Shown: positions 23,276 to 34,930 of the stretch, piece by piece
Numbering within the stretch: position 1 is the stretch's first letter
How the letters are laid out: every line of letters begins with the position of its first letter
Assembly: GCA_020726505.1 (NCBI GenBank)
Contig: JAHLEZ010000001.1
Span: forward strand, 1,674,001-1,738,000
Length of the DNA: 64,000 nucleotides
Source: Leptodontidium sp. MPI-SDFR-AT-0119
Lineage: Eukaryota; Ascomycota; Leotiomycetes; Helotiales; Leptodontidiaceae
Direction: 5' to 3'
Position numbers and translations under genes: made by a program
The notes under the pieces: generated by a model
The model's database searches: none
Told to the model about the DNA's origin: nothing
The model's input: only the letters and a program-made list of their open reading frames with translations

Positions 23276-26047
23276 ATGGCACCGCTTCAGCCCGGCAGCA
23301 GTATGAGTAGCCGCAGAATCAGCACCAGCAGCACCACCGGCATCAGCAGACTTGAGATTCCTACAATGGCAGACCATAGATCGTCATCGTCATCGACTCT
23401 CGTTCCGACCTACACTTCTCAAGCACCATCCACCACGAAAATCGACTTCAATACGAATCTGGACCTCGAATTCGAACTCGACACCACCGAGAGTCCCCTT
23501 TCTCCTCGAGCTCTCTACGCTCAATCCTTCGACCGCCCTGGATCCTCACAGAGCCTCCCGAATACACGACGGTTCAGGAAGAATATGAAGGAGATGACCG
23601 GATTTGGTACGACGGAGGAGGAATTCGAGGCGTTGCCCATTGCTGTGCGGAGAAAGGTACGTGTAGTCAAGCCACTTTCGTTTCTGTATCTCTCGTCTCT
23701 CTGTTGCAAGCGGGCAAGCCATCGTCCGTACCCATCTGCGATCAATGTCCTCTGGTGGTGAAGTGAAGACATCCAGTTAGCTGTCTTCGGCGGCCACATA
23801 TCAAGCAATCGGAAGCATTCAGACTGCAGCATATCGACGGATGAGATCTAGACGCAGAAAACGTCCCGGGAACATTTCCCAGCAGCCGTCTAGCCGTTTG
23901 CAGGTGCATAGTGCACGTCGAGGTAGTCTCCTTTCCAAGATCGGGCATCCACGACAGTGGCAGCTTGAGTTGGAGGTCGTGAACCTGCTGCCCCATACTA
24001 CTACATGCACATACGGCGTGCCAGCACATACCAGCACAAACACACTTTTTCTCCTACTCTTACTCCTGCTCCAACTCGTGCATATTGGCTCTGCCACTAC
24101 ACTTCCAAAATCATTTTAACTTTCTTGCCCTCTGCCGCTCTGTGCTGCACCTGACATGCCGTTTCACCCATGGCTTGGCTGCTCATAGAGGGATCAACAT
24201 CTATCGACGCGCCGTTCGCGCCGTCCCAGATACCATTCCAGATGGGTCTAAGTGGCGGTGTGTTCAACGACGCCTTGCCCTGAAGCATCTATCTGGGGCA
24301 CCTCCCGCACTCTGGAGGGGGCCGCTATGGGCCCTCATGCCGCTTCTCTACCCAGTCACAGACGGAAAGAAGTACCTGCAGCACTAGTCCAGCCTTCAGT
24401 CTCTCCTCCCACCCACCATTGACCCCCAACCTGCCTGCGTGAATTGGCGTCGAAGTAGTCGCCGAATACTAGAACATACGATGCTTCTAGTTTTTTCCTA
24501 AGTTTCCTTTCTGCTTCCAGTCCTCCCCAAGAGGATGTGCGAGTTTGCCGAGCAGCGTTGGACTCGGAACCGGCACCGACTGACCTGCTCTCCTACAGTA
24601 CTTCTCAACCTTGGAGCGACTGCGGTTTGCTCAGAATTCGCGGACGAGCGCTCTTCATGATCTGCCAATCCAGAGCCATCGAAAGAGCTCCATAGCAGAC
24701 CGCCGAGGCGTGAACGTTGCCCTTATCGAACCTCGACGAAGCTCCTCTCGACGACAGCGGAAGATCGCAAGACAGCAATCCATTTCCAGCACCGAGGCCT
24801 CGTGGTTTCTGACGCTACCCGACAAGATCAAGAACAAGCAGTTTACAAGGGAAGAGCAGGTCTTGCTAGCAGGCCATCTGCGAGAGAGTGTGATCCTCGA
24901 CGCTGCCGACGAAGCAATCTACAAAGCGAGTCGACGTGCCAGTCGTAACCTGCCTGTCACACCGTTCTTCGACAACTCTCGGCCTGGTACTCCCCGAAGT
25001 AGTACAGATAGCTTTGGACCAAATATCCAGCAGGAGAACACCTCAAATATGGCTGCTCAAATGTACGAGAGCTTTCGGTGGATGGACGAGGAGCAGGATC
25101 TGGATCTGAAGCTGGTACTGGACGACTATCATGCCAATCTGGACGGTGTTGTCATTCCTACACCTGCTAGCGCCAGAAGACCTTCATTCCGACGACAAAT
25201 GTCTGTCTCAAAAATGCCATTTGGCAGAAATTCCCTATCTTCGCAACCTCGATCACCACTCTCACCGAAATCCGAACCTCCACTCAACCACGGCCGGACA
25301 AGATCCCGCACCATGTCCCTCATACAACCGAAGCATGCAGCAAAGTTATCAGTAGCGACGATAGACCCGAATGCTGCACATTACCAGGATCCAGAAGCAC
25401 GATTGAAGCTACGGGTATACTTGGCATCCCCACAGAAGTTCGACGAAGCGATCGAGTTTGGGTTCCCTTCAATGGATGGAATGACGGACAGTGCGGACAA
25501 GGAAAACAAGCCTCCTCGGCATGTTTCGAAGGAGCTCAGTGGAACGAAAAAATCATTTGGCATAGATAGGGGACAATCGTTCTTGAACGACGATTTGGTC
25601 TCTCTATTTGACGACGATATCTCTATGGCCGATCCCGACTCGCCATTGACACCCAGAGGGGACCTTGGCTTTCGATCTCAAAACCAATCGGTTGCGACTT
25701 CTGGATCGAAAGGCAGTAAAACTTCATCCGATTTCACACATCTGGGACTCAACAAACCCATGTTGGTCAAGCAACCTGAAACATACACTCACTCGATGGC
25801 GGGCAGCAGAGAGATGACATTGAGGATGACCCTCACACGACCTGATCTTCGGGCCGACGAAACAACGATTTATGGATGGCAAAGGTGCAAGAGCCCATTG
25901 TCAGAAGAACCATCGACTTCGATGGACGAAACGTCCGATATTAGAGGGCCATTGGGAGGAGCAGATGGATGGAGTCCAGACAAGGAGACTGGAGTGGTGA
26001 AGAGATTCTGGAACAAGGTCAAGAGCTCTCAACGGAAGACCACGTAG
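23276..26047 (+). CDS. Conserved-looking Ser-rich protein, function unknown
   Basis: Two exons, 23276-23656 and 24599-26047, give 609 residues. The 942-nt intron has GTACGT at its donor, a CTGAC branch and CTACAG at its acceptor; joining it in phase reads EFEALPIAVRRK|YFSTLERLRF, a continuous helical-looking segment, which supports the splice. The start is the first in-frame ATG; upstream codons in this frame begin only with GTG. The N-terminus is Ser/Thr-rich and disordered. The middle holds basic Ser/Arg stretches, and the C-terminal half has acidic patches (DDDISMADPDSPL) and proline-directed SP/TP sites that could be phosphorylated. No transmembrane segment, signal peptide or enzyme motif is visible. 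I do not recognise a named family. The long upstream region and long intron are unusual for this window and suggest regulated expression. Confidence 0.75.
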
Positions 26048-26996
26048 GGAGGGAGAGAGGGAGAGGGAGTGCATGGTAATGATGAGATAGAATTGCTTGA
26101 TTGTATAGTACTTTAGCGGGGCCAGGTTTTTCTTTGTTTACATATTTGGACTGTTGGCGTGGCCATGGCATAGCTCGCGGTTGCACCAGATTGTCATGAT
26201 ACCACATGCTTGACGTATGGAACTTAGGGATGTAGCTTAAACTGCAAACCCCAGAATTAGAATTGCTAATGTTATTGGCATACCTTTGCGACTCATATCT
26301 CTTTCTTGATTCTCTATTGCTCCAACTCCACTACTTACTTCACTCACTGTGTGACTTCAAGTTACTTGGACCCCTTCTACATCAGCAAGTATGTTGAGAG
26401 ATGGCAAATACTCAGCAAATGTAAAGTTCAAAGTGAATTGCAGTAAATGTTTCATGTTGTAACAGTGAAGTAACCTACTCCGTACTGAAAAGGATCAACC
26501 ACTGTCGCATCTAGTTTCTGGAGAGGTCAGAGAATCAAGCTTTGGTAGTGGAGCCCTGATCACATGGGACTGTGGCGTAGGACAGTGCGACTATGTTGAC
26601 TGTGCAATATGATTGAAAATGTAATATGAGCAGATGATTGTTTAGTCTGGACACAGTCGCCGATATCTGTAGTCGAAAAGTATTCGCTAAGCCTTTGTTG
26701 ATAAATTCTGACCTTGGACAAGGGAAGTGTCCGCCTGAAATTGGAGAGCTCGGGTTGTCGTCATCCCCTGTCCGAGCTGTGGCGTTCTGTTCCCAAATCC
26801 GTTTCACAGCTCTCTCCGCCAAGAAGCCCCCAGCTGCATACATACAGACAGAAATATACAAAGTTCACCTACTGGAAAGACCACGAATCCTGAATCCATT
26901 GTTGGTTCTCTACACACCTCACACACCTCATCATCAAGGGCGACTTGATGAGCATCTCCGCACCTTGATGCGCTTCCTCTCCATCAACTCGCGATC
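26048..26996. other. Intergenic region upstream of VPS10
   Basis: About 950 bp between two genes on the same strand: a 3' UTR followed by the VPS10 promoter. Only short ORFs (120 codons or fewer) with no family resemblance. Confidence 0.5.
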
Positions 26997-29900
26997 ATGA
27001 GGCTACGACACACTGCCGCAGGCTGGCGGAGCCTCCTATTCTCAACACTGCTCTGCACCGGGACGTGGGCGAAGAAGGAGAAGCCATCCGTCAAGAGCAA
27101 GCAGTTCGACTTCCTCCCCCGGAACGTGAACTACTTCGAAGACTCGGACGTTCTGCTGTTCGAGGATAACATCCACAACGATGTCTACCGCTCGACGGAC
27201 GCTGGTGCGACCTGGGATAAGCTAGATGAAGGCAAGGGGAAGATGCTGGAGATATCAATGCACCCCTTCGATAAGAAACGGGCGTATATCATCACGGTGG
27301 AGAAGACGCACTACAAGACCAGCGATCAGGGCAAGACGTGGGAGAAGTTCGAGGCTGATGCGCAAGCTTCCATCTTCACTGCGGCTCTGACATACCACGC
27401 TGGAGATCCAGACAGGATTATCTTCAATGCCATGGACTGTACCGGGATCTTTTGCTCGGAATTGGTAAGGGCTTGTTGATTCTTGATTCTCTATCTGCGG
27501 GAAATATAGCTAACTGACTGGTATCTAGACGATGTATACTTTAGACGGCTTTGCCAAACCTCCCAAAACCCTACGAACCGATACCTCTGGCTGCCATTGG
27601 GCCAAGTCCTCAGAACTCTTCAAAACTGGTCAGAAGGACTTGGATGATAATAGGATTCTCTGCGTGGTGAAAGGACGGTTTTCTCCCTGGAGGAAGGACT
27701 ATCGACTCCTGGTTTCGGACAACTTCTTCGAATCGAGCGGCGGCACGGTTCAGGAATTCGAGCCCGAGTTGGAACCAGGCAGAACAGTACAAGGCATTGT
27801 GAATATGGCTATCTCACACCCATATTTGGTTGTTGCGGCTATTGCAGCTCAGACGGATGAGATGGCTTTGTATGTCTCGGACGATACCGTGAAATGGCAT
27901 AGAGCCATCTTCCCACACGACCACAAGATTACCGAGGAGGCATATACTTTGCTGGAAGGCACGAACTATAGCATCCAGATTGATGTTATGACGGGCCGGG
28001 AAACGAACCCAACAGGTGTCTTCTTCAGCAGCAACTCAAACGGAACCTTCTACGCCCGCAACATCGAGCACACGAACAGAGCCGTGGACGGCCTGGTGGA
28101 TTTCGAGAAAGTGTACGGTATACAAGGAATCATCCTGGTCAATGTTGTGGATAACTGGGAGGATGTTGATAGTGGCAAGACTGCCGAAAAGAAGGTCAAA
28201 TCTACAATCAGTTTCGACGATGGGAGGACGTGGGAGCCTTTGACCATGGATAAAGAGGAGCTCCATCTTCATTCCGTCACGGAGATCTCGAATACTGGGC
28301 GGGTGTACTCTAGCCCTGCTCCTGGCTTGATGATGGGTGTTGGCAATACAGGGAAGCATCTCAAAGATTTCGCGGATGGAAATCTGTACGTTTCAGACAA
28401 TGCTGGTTTGACCTGGCGACAAGCCTTAGAGGGTCCTCACAAGTACGAATTTGGTGACCAGGGCTCCATTCTAGTGGCTATGAAGGAAGGCTTCCACAAT
28501 GAAGTCAGATACTCTTTGGATCATGGAAAAACGTGGGACAAGGTGGACCTTCCTGAGAAGGTCCGTCCAGTTCAGCTCACTACGCTGCAAGACTCCACGA
28601 GTCTCAAGTTCTTGCTTGAGGCAGTCGACGACGAGAAAACAGGCGCGTCTGGATACCTCATGGTCCTGAACTTTGACGATATGCACGAATCGCAGTGTAA
28701 GGAGGACGACTTGGAGAAGTGGTACGCTAGAGTCGATTCCGATGGCAAGCCAACCTGTATTATGGGCCACAAGCAATGGTACAGCAGACGTAAAGCGGAT
28801 GCTGATTGCTTCATGAAGAAGGAATTCCAGGACCCCGAGGTCCACTCCGAGCAGTGTGAATGTACTGATGCTGACTTCGAGTGCGACTATAACTTCGTTC
28901 GCAGTACTGACCGCAAGGAGTGCGAGAAAGCTGGCGATTTGATCGTCCCAGAAGGTGCATGTAAGGCCTTTGGGCCTGAGGATACATTCAAGGGCTCTTC
29001 TGGGTGGAGACTTATTCCGGGCAATGATTGCAAACGGGTCGATGGAAAGCAAAAGGACGATCCTGTTGACAGAAAATGTGTTGATGCTGTGGGTGCGCCG
29101 CCCACTGGCAAGCCAGGTGATGCTCAGAAGACCTTCGGCGGTAAAGCCTTCCACAACAAGGTCTACCTCGAGCGAACGAGTACCGGTCAGGGTACCGATG
29201 AGACTGTCTTGATGCGAACGGATGCAGGTGTTTTCATCTCCCAAGATCATGGCAAGACCTGGGAACAGATTTTCAAGGATGAGGCCATCCTTGCGATCTA
29301 TCCTCACCCGTACTTCAACGACATGGTTTTCTTCCTGACAGACACCGAGAAGGTCTACTATTCCACAGATCGTGGCAAGAATATGCGGAGCTTCAAAGCT
29401 CCTGACAAGCCAAATGATAAGCACTATCCGATCATGAGCTTCCACCCCAAGAACAAAGATTGGATTATTTGGATAGGCAGGAGGGGAGACTGCCCCAATG
29501 GCCCAGAGTGCCATGCGGTTGCTTCTATCACTACCGACCGCGGCGATGATAAATGGAAGACACTTCAGCGATATGTTCGCAAGTGTGAATTCATCACAGA
29601 GCCTGAGAATGGCTACCGTGTTCCAGGACCCAAACCAGAGATCGACGAGAAGAGCAGAGATAAGCTCATCTACTGCGAGGTCAAAACGAGGGAGAGTGGC
29701 GAGGATAAGGACAACCCATGGAAGCTTGTTTCCAGCGATGATTTCTTCAATGAGCCACCAGTGACGCACTTCACAAATGTTGTGGACTTTGCCACCATGT
29801 CTGAGTTCATCGTCGTTGCGACAAAGAATGATACTGCGGAAACATTGAGTGTTGATACTAGTGTCAACGGATTGACTTTCGCGGATGCTAAATTCCCATA

Positions 29901-31635
29901 CGGCTTCCATGTCCCTCACCAAACAGGATACACCGTTCTGGACAGCTCCACACATTCAGTCTTCTTGCACGTTACAGTCAGCAACGAAGCAGGTTTGGAA
30001 TACGGATCTATCATTAAAAGCAACTCCAACGGAACTTCTTATGTTCTGAGCTTGAACGCTGTGGATCGAGATGGACCTGGCTATGTCGATTTCGAGAAGA
30101 TGTTTGGTATCGAAGGTGTTGCAATGGTGAACGTAGTTGCCAACTACCAGGCCAAAAATTTCAAGAAGGAAGGAAAGAAGCTCAAGACAATGATCACCCA
30201 TAATGACGGTGCAGAGTGGGCGTATCTCAAACCACCGCCAAAGGATGCGGAGGGCAAGAAATTCTCCTGCAGCAACAGCAACCTCGAGAAGTGCTCGTTG
30301 AACATCCACGGGTACACTGAACGTTCTGACAAGTCCCACACCTACTCATCTGCATCTGCTATCGGGTTGATGCTCGGCACAGGAAATGTGGGAGAGTATC
30401 TTACCTCAATGAAGGATGCTGATACTTTCATGACCTCTGATGGAGGCGTCAACTGGAAAGCCATCAAAAAGGGCACTTATATGTGGGAGTTTGGGGACCA
30501 AGGATCTATCGTTGTCATCGTCAGAGAAAGGGTTGCCACAAAAGTCGTCTACTACTCTCTAGACGAGGGCGACAACTGGATCGAATATGAGTTCTCCAAA
30601 ACGGAAATTGAGGTTGATGACCTCACAACTGTTCCTAGTGACAACTCGCGGAACTTCCTTCTCTGGGGATACGATGGCAAGGAACTGGTCGCAATCAACC
30701 TCGACTTCTCTTCTCTCACAGATGTTCAGTGCAAGCTGAACGAAAACGATGTTGAGGCGGATGATTACTATCTGTGGACACCAAAGCACCCCTTACAAGA
30801 CGATGATTGCTTGTTTGGTCACGTCTCATCATATCACCGCAAGAGGACGGAAAAGAAGTGTTTCAACGGCCCACTGATTCCACATCTCCACAACATTGAA
30901 AAGAATTGCTCTTGCTCAAGAAGAGACTTTGAGTGGTAGGTACCTGTTGTATAGTTTGTTTTCCAGAGCTAACGTCATTCTAGTGATTTCAATTACCAAC
31001 GCCAAACCGACGGATCTTGTGCACTCGTACCTGGCTTCACACCTTTGGATCATTCCTTGGTCTGCAAGGAAGATGAGAGCCGCATTGAATATGACGATCC
31101 AACTGGGTATCGTCGCATTCCACTCTCAACTTGTGAGGGTGGAAAGCAGTTCGACAAGAGCGTCCCTCATCCCTGCCCCGGTAAGGGTGATCAATTCAAG
31201 AAGAAGCATGGCGTTTCCGGCATCGGCATCTTCTTCATCATTCTAGTATGCATCGGCGTCGCAGCAGGCGTCGGCTGGTGGGTATGGACCAACATGGGCA
31301 ACTTCGGACAGATCAGACTAGGCGAGCAATGTAAGACCCCTCTCATCCCCACTCCAATAGAATCATTAAGAGCTAACAGTCCAGCCGCAGCATCTGATTC
31401 CGAGCCCCCGTACGTCAAATATCCAAAGTTAGTCCTCGTAGCCGTCGTCATGGTCGCTACTGGAGCCGCGGCACTAGCAACCAGTCTCTGGCGCGACGCC
31501 AGGACGACGTTTGGTGGGAGCAGACCTGCGCGCTTCACGACGCGCGATAGCTTTGCGAGAGGGAGGGGCGATTATGCCGTTGTGGATGATGATGAAGGCG
31601 AGCTTTTAGGCGATGAGAGTGATGAGGAGGTTTGA
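26997..31635 (+). CDS. VPS10: Vacuolar protein sorting receptor VPS10
   Basis: Four exons (26997-27464, 27529-30935, 30984-31330, 31385-31635) give 1490 residues, the usual size. A signal peptide opens the protein (MRLRHTAAGWRSLLFSTLL). Two VPS10 domains follow, each a beta-propeller built from Asp-box repeats such as STDAGATW, TSDQGKTW, SFDDGRTW, SLDHGKTW and SQDHGKTW, closed by a Cys-rich 10CC module (first near CKEDDLEKWYARV, second near CKLNENDVEADDYY). Hydrophobic segments lie at about residues 1370-1393 and 1422-1444, followed by an acidic tail (LLGDESDEEV). The receptor cycles between late Golgi and endosome, delivering carboxypeptidase Y-type hydrolases to the vacuole. Intron 2 splits a Cys codon of the second 10CC module, confirming the junction. 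Whether the second hydrophobic segment spans the membrane is not settled. Confidence 0.97.
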
Positions 31636-32106
31636 TTTGTCCTCCCTCTTCTCCACGTTGCGGGAGTTCTGACTGGATTGGTCGGTTGGTTTAATGGGTT
31701 TGGTGGATGGATGGACATGGGCAACTGGTGTTCGTCTGCTCTGCTTCTCATGATGGATATGATATGATACGATAGAGGGAGAGAAGAGACTGAGGGTGAA
31801 GGAGAGCAGATGAAGAGAGGAGAGCGGAGCCAAGCGCTGTTTTTGTGATTATAGATTAAGCGTATGATTACCCTCATCACACCACCTTTTGTATATCAGG
31901 AAAAAAAGCGTACATTGATCGATCGATTATTGAAGATTCCTTCGTTGTATCTCTATGTGAGTGAGTTTTTTTTGTATCAATAGGATCAGACGGTGTTGTG
32001 AATTGTTGTCGCGCTTGTTAGCGAGGAGGTGCCTTCAAACATTGGTAAGTAGGTAAATAAGGATCACTTTCAGATCACGACCAAGGAGCAAGGATACTAA
32101 GTTATC

Positions 32107-32144
32107 ACTCCTTACTTGGAAGACTCATTAAGTAAGTAAGGAGT
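32107..32144. repeat. 11-bp inverted repeat
   Basis: ACTCCTTACTT at 32107-32117 is matched exactly by its reverse complement AAGTAAGGAGT at 32134-32144, with a 16-nt loop. It lies about 470 bp past the VPS10 stop. Confidence 0.7.
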
Positions 32145-32410
32145 AAGGAAGTAAACACAGGCCGTATAATCTCCATTCGACGAATCCTAATAACAACATA
32201 TCATAATAGGCGACTGCTTCGTAGGTTACAATACAGGTGAATCCAACAATTTACCCCACCATCCATCCACGTTCCCTCTCTTATCGCCCGCCACACCACA
32301 GTCCCCCCCCCTCGGAGAAACAACAACTCTCGGCACCCACTCTCCTACCGGTGCACCACTGGCCACCAAAAAGAAATTTCTAAACCCACCTGGAGCGAAC
32401 GAGCGGCCTG

Positions 32411-32436
32411 CCATCCAATCCAATCCAATCCAATCC
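32411..32436. repeat. CCAAT/AATCC pentanucleotide repeat
   Basis: Five units of AATCC; the first unit reads CATCC. Confidence 0.9.
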
Positions 32437-32833
32437 GACACCTATGATTGGATGGGATGACTGAGAGAGCTATATCCCCTGTTCCGCGGGGGAGGGACGG
32501 GACTGGATTGGATTGCAGATCTCCGTGCCGTGGAGGAGGGGAGGAGCTGCGAGTGAGCTCTTACTCTTATCGCGATCAATGATCAGGGGGGTACTGTAAT
32601 GGAAATTTTTATTTTCTTTTCCTTACCTGCCTACTTCTCAATTATTTCTCTTCTCAAAAGGTCTTTAATTTCAGATACCAAAACTGTCTTTTTATCTCCC
32701 TGTTTTTTGTCTATCTCTTAATCAATTGAGAAGTTCCTCTCGAATTTTTTTTTACCTAAACCTGCTGGGCTACCTCCTGGGAGTTGGAAGAACTTTCGAG
32801 ACTTAAAAGACTTGGAGATTTGGAGAAGAAAAT

Positions 32834-34305
32834 ATGTCAGAGACGGGCACGGCAATAACTTCAGCTGTGGATTCGGAGCATTTCAGTCCGTATCGTTCGG
32901 ATGGGAAATTGTACGGTTTTGTATGTGTTGTTACGGGTGCGCAGCAGCCTGTTGGGCAGGCGATTATTAAGGAGTTGGCTGGTATGTTTTTTTTTTTCTT
33001 TTTTTCTTTTTGCCTTTTCTTTTATGGGGTGAGGAGTTGGGGGGTTGTGGGTTGTGGGTTATAATTCTATGAAGGGGGAGTTTGGGACTGAGAGGGGTGT
33101 TGTTTGAGCCTTGCGAATAGTTGGGGTTTAGGTTGTTAGTCTCTTTCGAGATGTTCTAGGGGTCTTGAATTTTCTGAATGCCAATTGCCAATTGCCAATT
33201 GAAGGCCCCATAGGACGTTTGGGGACGTTGGATTCGAGTTTGGAGGTTGGGCAATAGAGAAACTCAATGTCCAGAAACGGATGGAATCATTGCTGACCTC
33301 AAATAGCCCACGGAGCAGCTTGCATCTACGGTATGTTTACCTTTCCAATACACCCCTCGAACTTACTCTAACACTCTCTTCCCAGCCTGCGACAAAGGCT
33401 CAACCTCCGACTACACAGCCCTCATCGAAGCCGTTGCCGCCGACAGTCCCAACACAAAGATAATCGGATACCCATTCAACGTCGCCAAAGAAGAAGAGAC
33501 ACTAGGCCTTATCGATGACGTGCTGAACTCCTGGGGCAGACTCGACGTTTGGGTGTGCTCATCTGGACTCCTCGGTCCTCCCTCTCTAGAAGCTACCACG
33601 CCTGCAGATCTCCAGAAGTGCTTTGAGGCCAATTCCATGGCACCGTTCTTCGCGTTGAAGTATGGGCCGCCTGCAATGGCGAAAACGACGCCGAAACAGG
33701 CGTATCCTAATGCGGCGCCGAAGGAGAGGGAGTATGGTAGTATTATTGTGGTGAGTAGTGTGGCGAGTACGTATGGGGGGTGTTGGGGCCCTTGTTATAC
33801 GATGAGTTCTCACGCTGCACTTGGAGTTGTGAGGGCTGGAGTTGCTGTGTTGAAAGGTTTGTTGAGATGAGGCTCGGTATTGAGGATGATGACTGAACTC
33901 GAATAGGGACTGGAGTGAGGATTAACTGCATCTCGCCGGGTCAGATAGATGTCGGTGTTGATTTGAAGAACGTAGGTTTTACCCTGAACTTCGAAGCACA
34001 AGCAAGAGAAAGTGCTGACAAGAAGCAGTTCGACATGAGAGGCATGAATGCCCAATTTCCCCCTTCGTTTCTACAATCCAAAGAGGTAGGTTTCTTCCTT
34101 GCTAGAATTCTATGTTGCTAGACATGAAGCTGAGATTCGACAGGCACAAAAGAAAGATATCGGACTTGAACGAGCAGGTCTACCTATCGAGGTTGGTCGT
34201 GTAGCTGGCTTTCTTGCTTCTGGATTCAGCTCCTATGTTACTGGTGCCAATATTGTCGTTGACGGAGGAGCTAGTGTCATGAATCCTTTGACAGTTCCAA
34301 TATAG
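32834..34305 (+). CDS. Short-chain dehydrogenase/reductase-like protein, atypical active site
   Basis: Six exons (32834-32981, 33307-33330, 33386-33856, 33907-33971, 34029-34085, 34135-34305) give 311 residues. The second exon is only 24 nt, and the last acceptor is the least certain junction. The Rossmann nucleotide-binding turn is VTGAQQPVGQA. The sheet continues normally (GRINCISPGQ-like GVRINCISPGQ; TGANIVVDGG near the end), so the fold is classical SDR. The active site is not: the usual NNAG is CSSG, Ser182 is present in VVSSVAS and Tyr195 in CYTMSSHA, but the Lys expected four residues after Tyr is Ser199. Intron 1 (325 nt) is long and T-rich. It lies next to a Zn2Cys6 factor and an MFS carrier. 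It may be a substrate-binding relative without normal catalysis, or an enzyme with altered chemistry. Confidence 0.83.
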
Positions 34306-34930
34306 TAGGGTCTTCATATATCCATGGATATATAGCAATGAAATTTCCCAAATATGGTATCGCTTCATCCACTCGGATGATTCGATGTGATCCGGATAAG
34401 ACTTCTCTCCCAACAAGAAAACAAGACTAAAAAACACTACAAGTATAAACCAAGATGAAAGTATATCTTGACCTTTCTTATCTTTCTTCCTTACATAAAG
34501 ATGGGATGTCCTGGTGTCGACGATAAAGCCTCGTTCCGTCCTAAGTCGGCATTGTCGGACGGGATTAGTAGCCCTTAGTTGGAAACTTGGAATACTGGCT
34601 TGGCTTAGTTGGTAATGGTTGCGCTTCTTATCCTCCACTCTCCTGTTAAACTTTATTGTATTATACTTAATACCAGGACAATACTGCAGGTTTACAAACT
34701 CAGTACCTTACACATGCTTTTCAGCTTGAAAAGGCAACTTGAAAGGCATCTTTATTATAAACAGAAAAGGAATTCTCAAAAACTTATACGCTCTCATTCC
34801 GAGTTGAAATATTTCCAGAAGTCAACGAAGTTGGGAGACGCTATCGCTCAATAGTTCTCCATGAGCTTTTCAATCTCTCATTCACCAACAATATACAACC
34901 CCTACCCCGCCGCTAAACAACCACAAACCC
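34306..34930. other. Intergenic region, convergent 3' ends
   Basis: About 620 bp between the SDR gene (+) and the Zn2Cys6 factor (-), so both 3' UTRs meet here. A tRNA A-box-like string near 34605 lacks a matching B box. No gene seen. Confidence 0.5.

Larger units (their letters stand above)
31636..32833. other. Intergenic region between VPS10 and SDR gene
   Basis: About 1.2 kb. Contains the VPS10 3' UTR, an 11-bp inverted repeat at 32107-32144, a CCAAT pentanucleotide array at 32411 and a T-rich stretch from 32600 that likely belongs to the SDR gene promoter and leader. No gene seen. Confidence 0.5.

Noticed and set aside
28471..29955. 494-codon ORF antisense to VPS10
   Set aside because: It lies wholly within a confirmed VPS10 exon and is explained as a shadow frame of biased codon use.
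34600..34640. tRNA-like string TGGCTTAGTTGGTAATGG
   Set aside because: It resembles an A box, but no B box (GGTTCGAnTCC) follows at the right distance and no cloverleaf or acceptor stem can be drawn.
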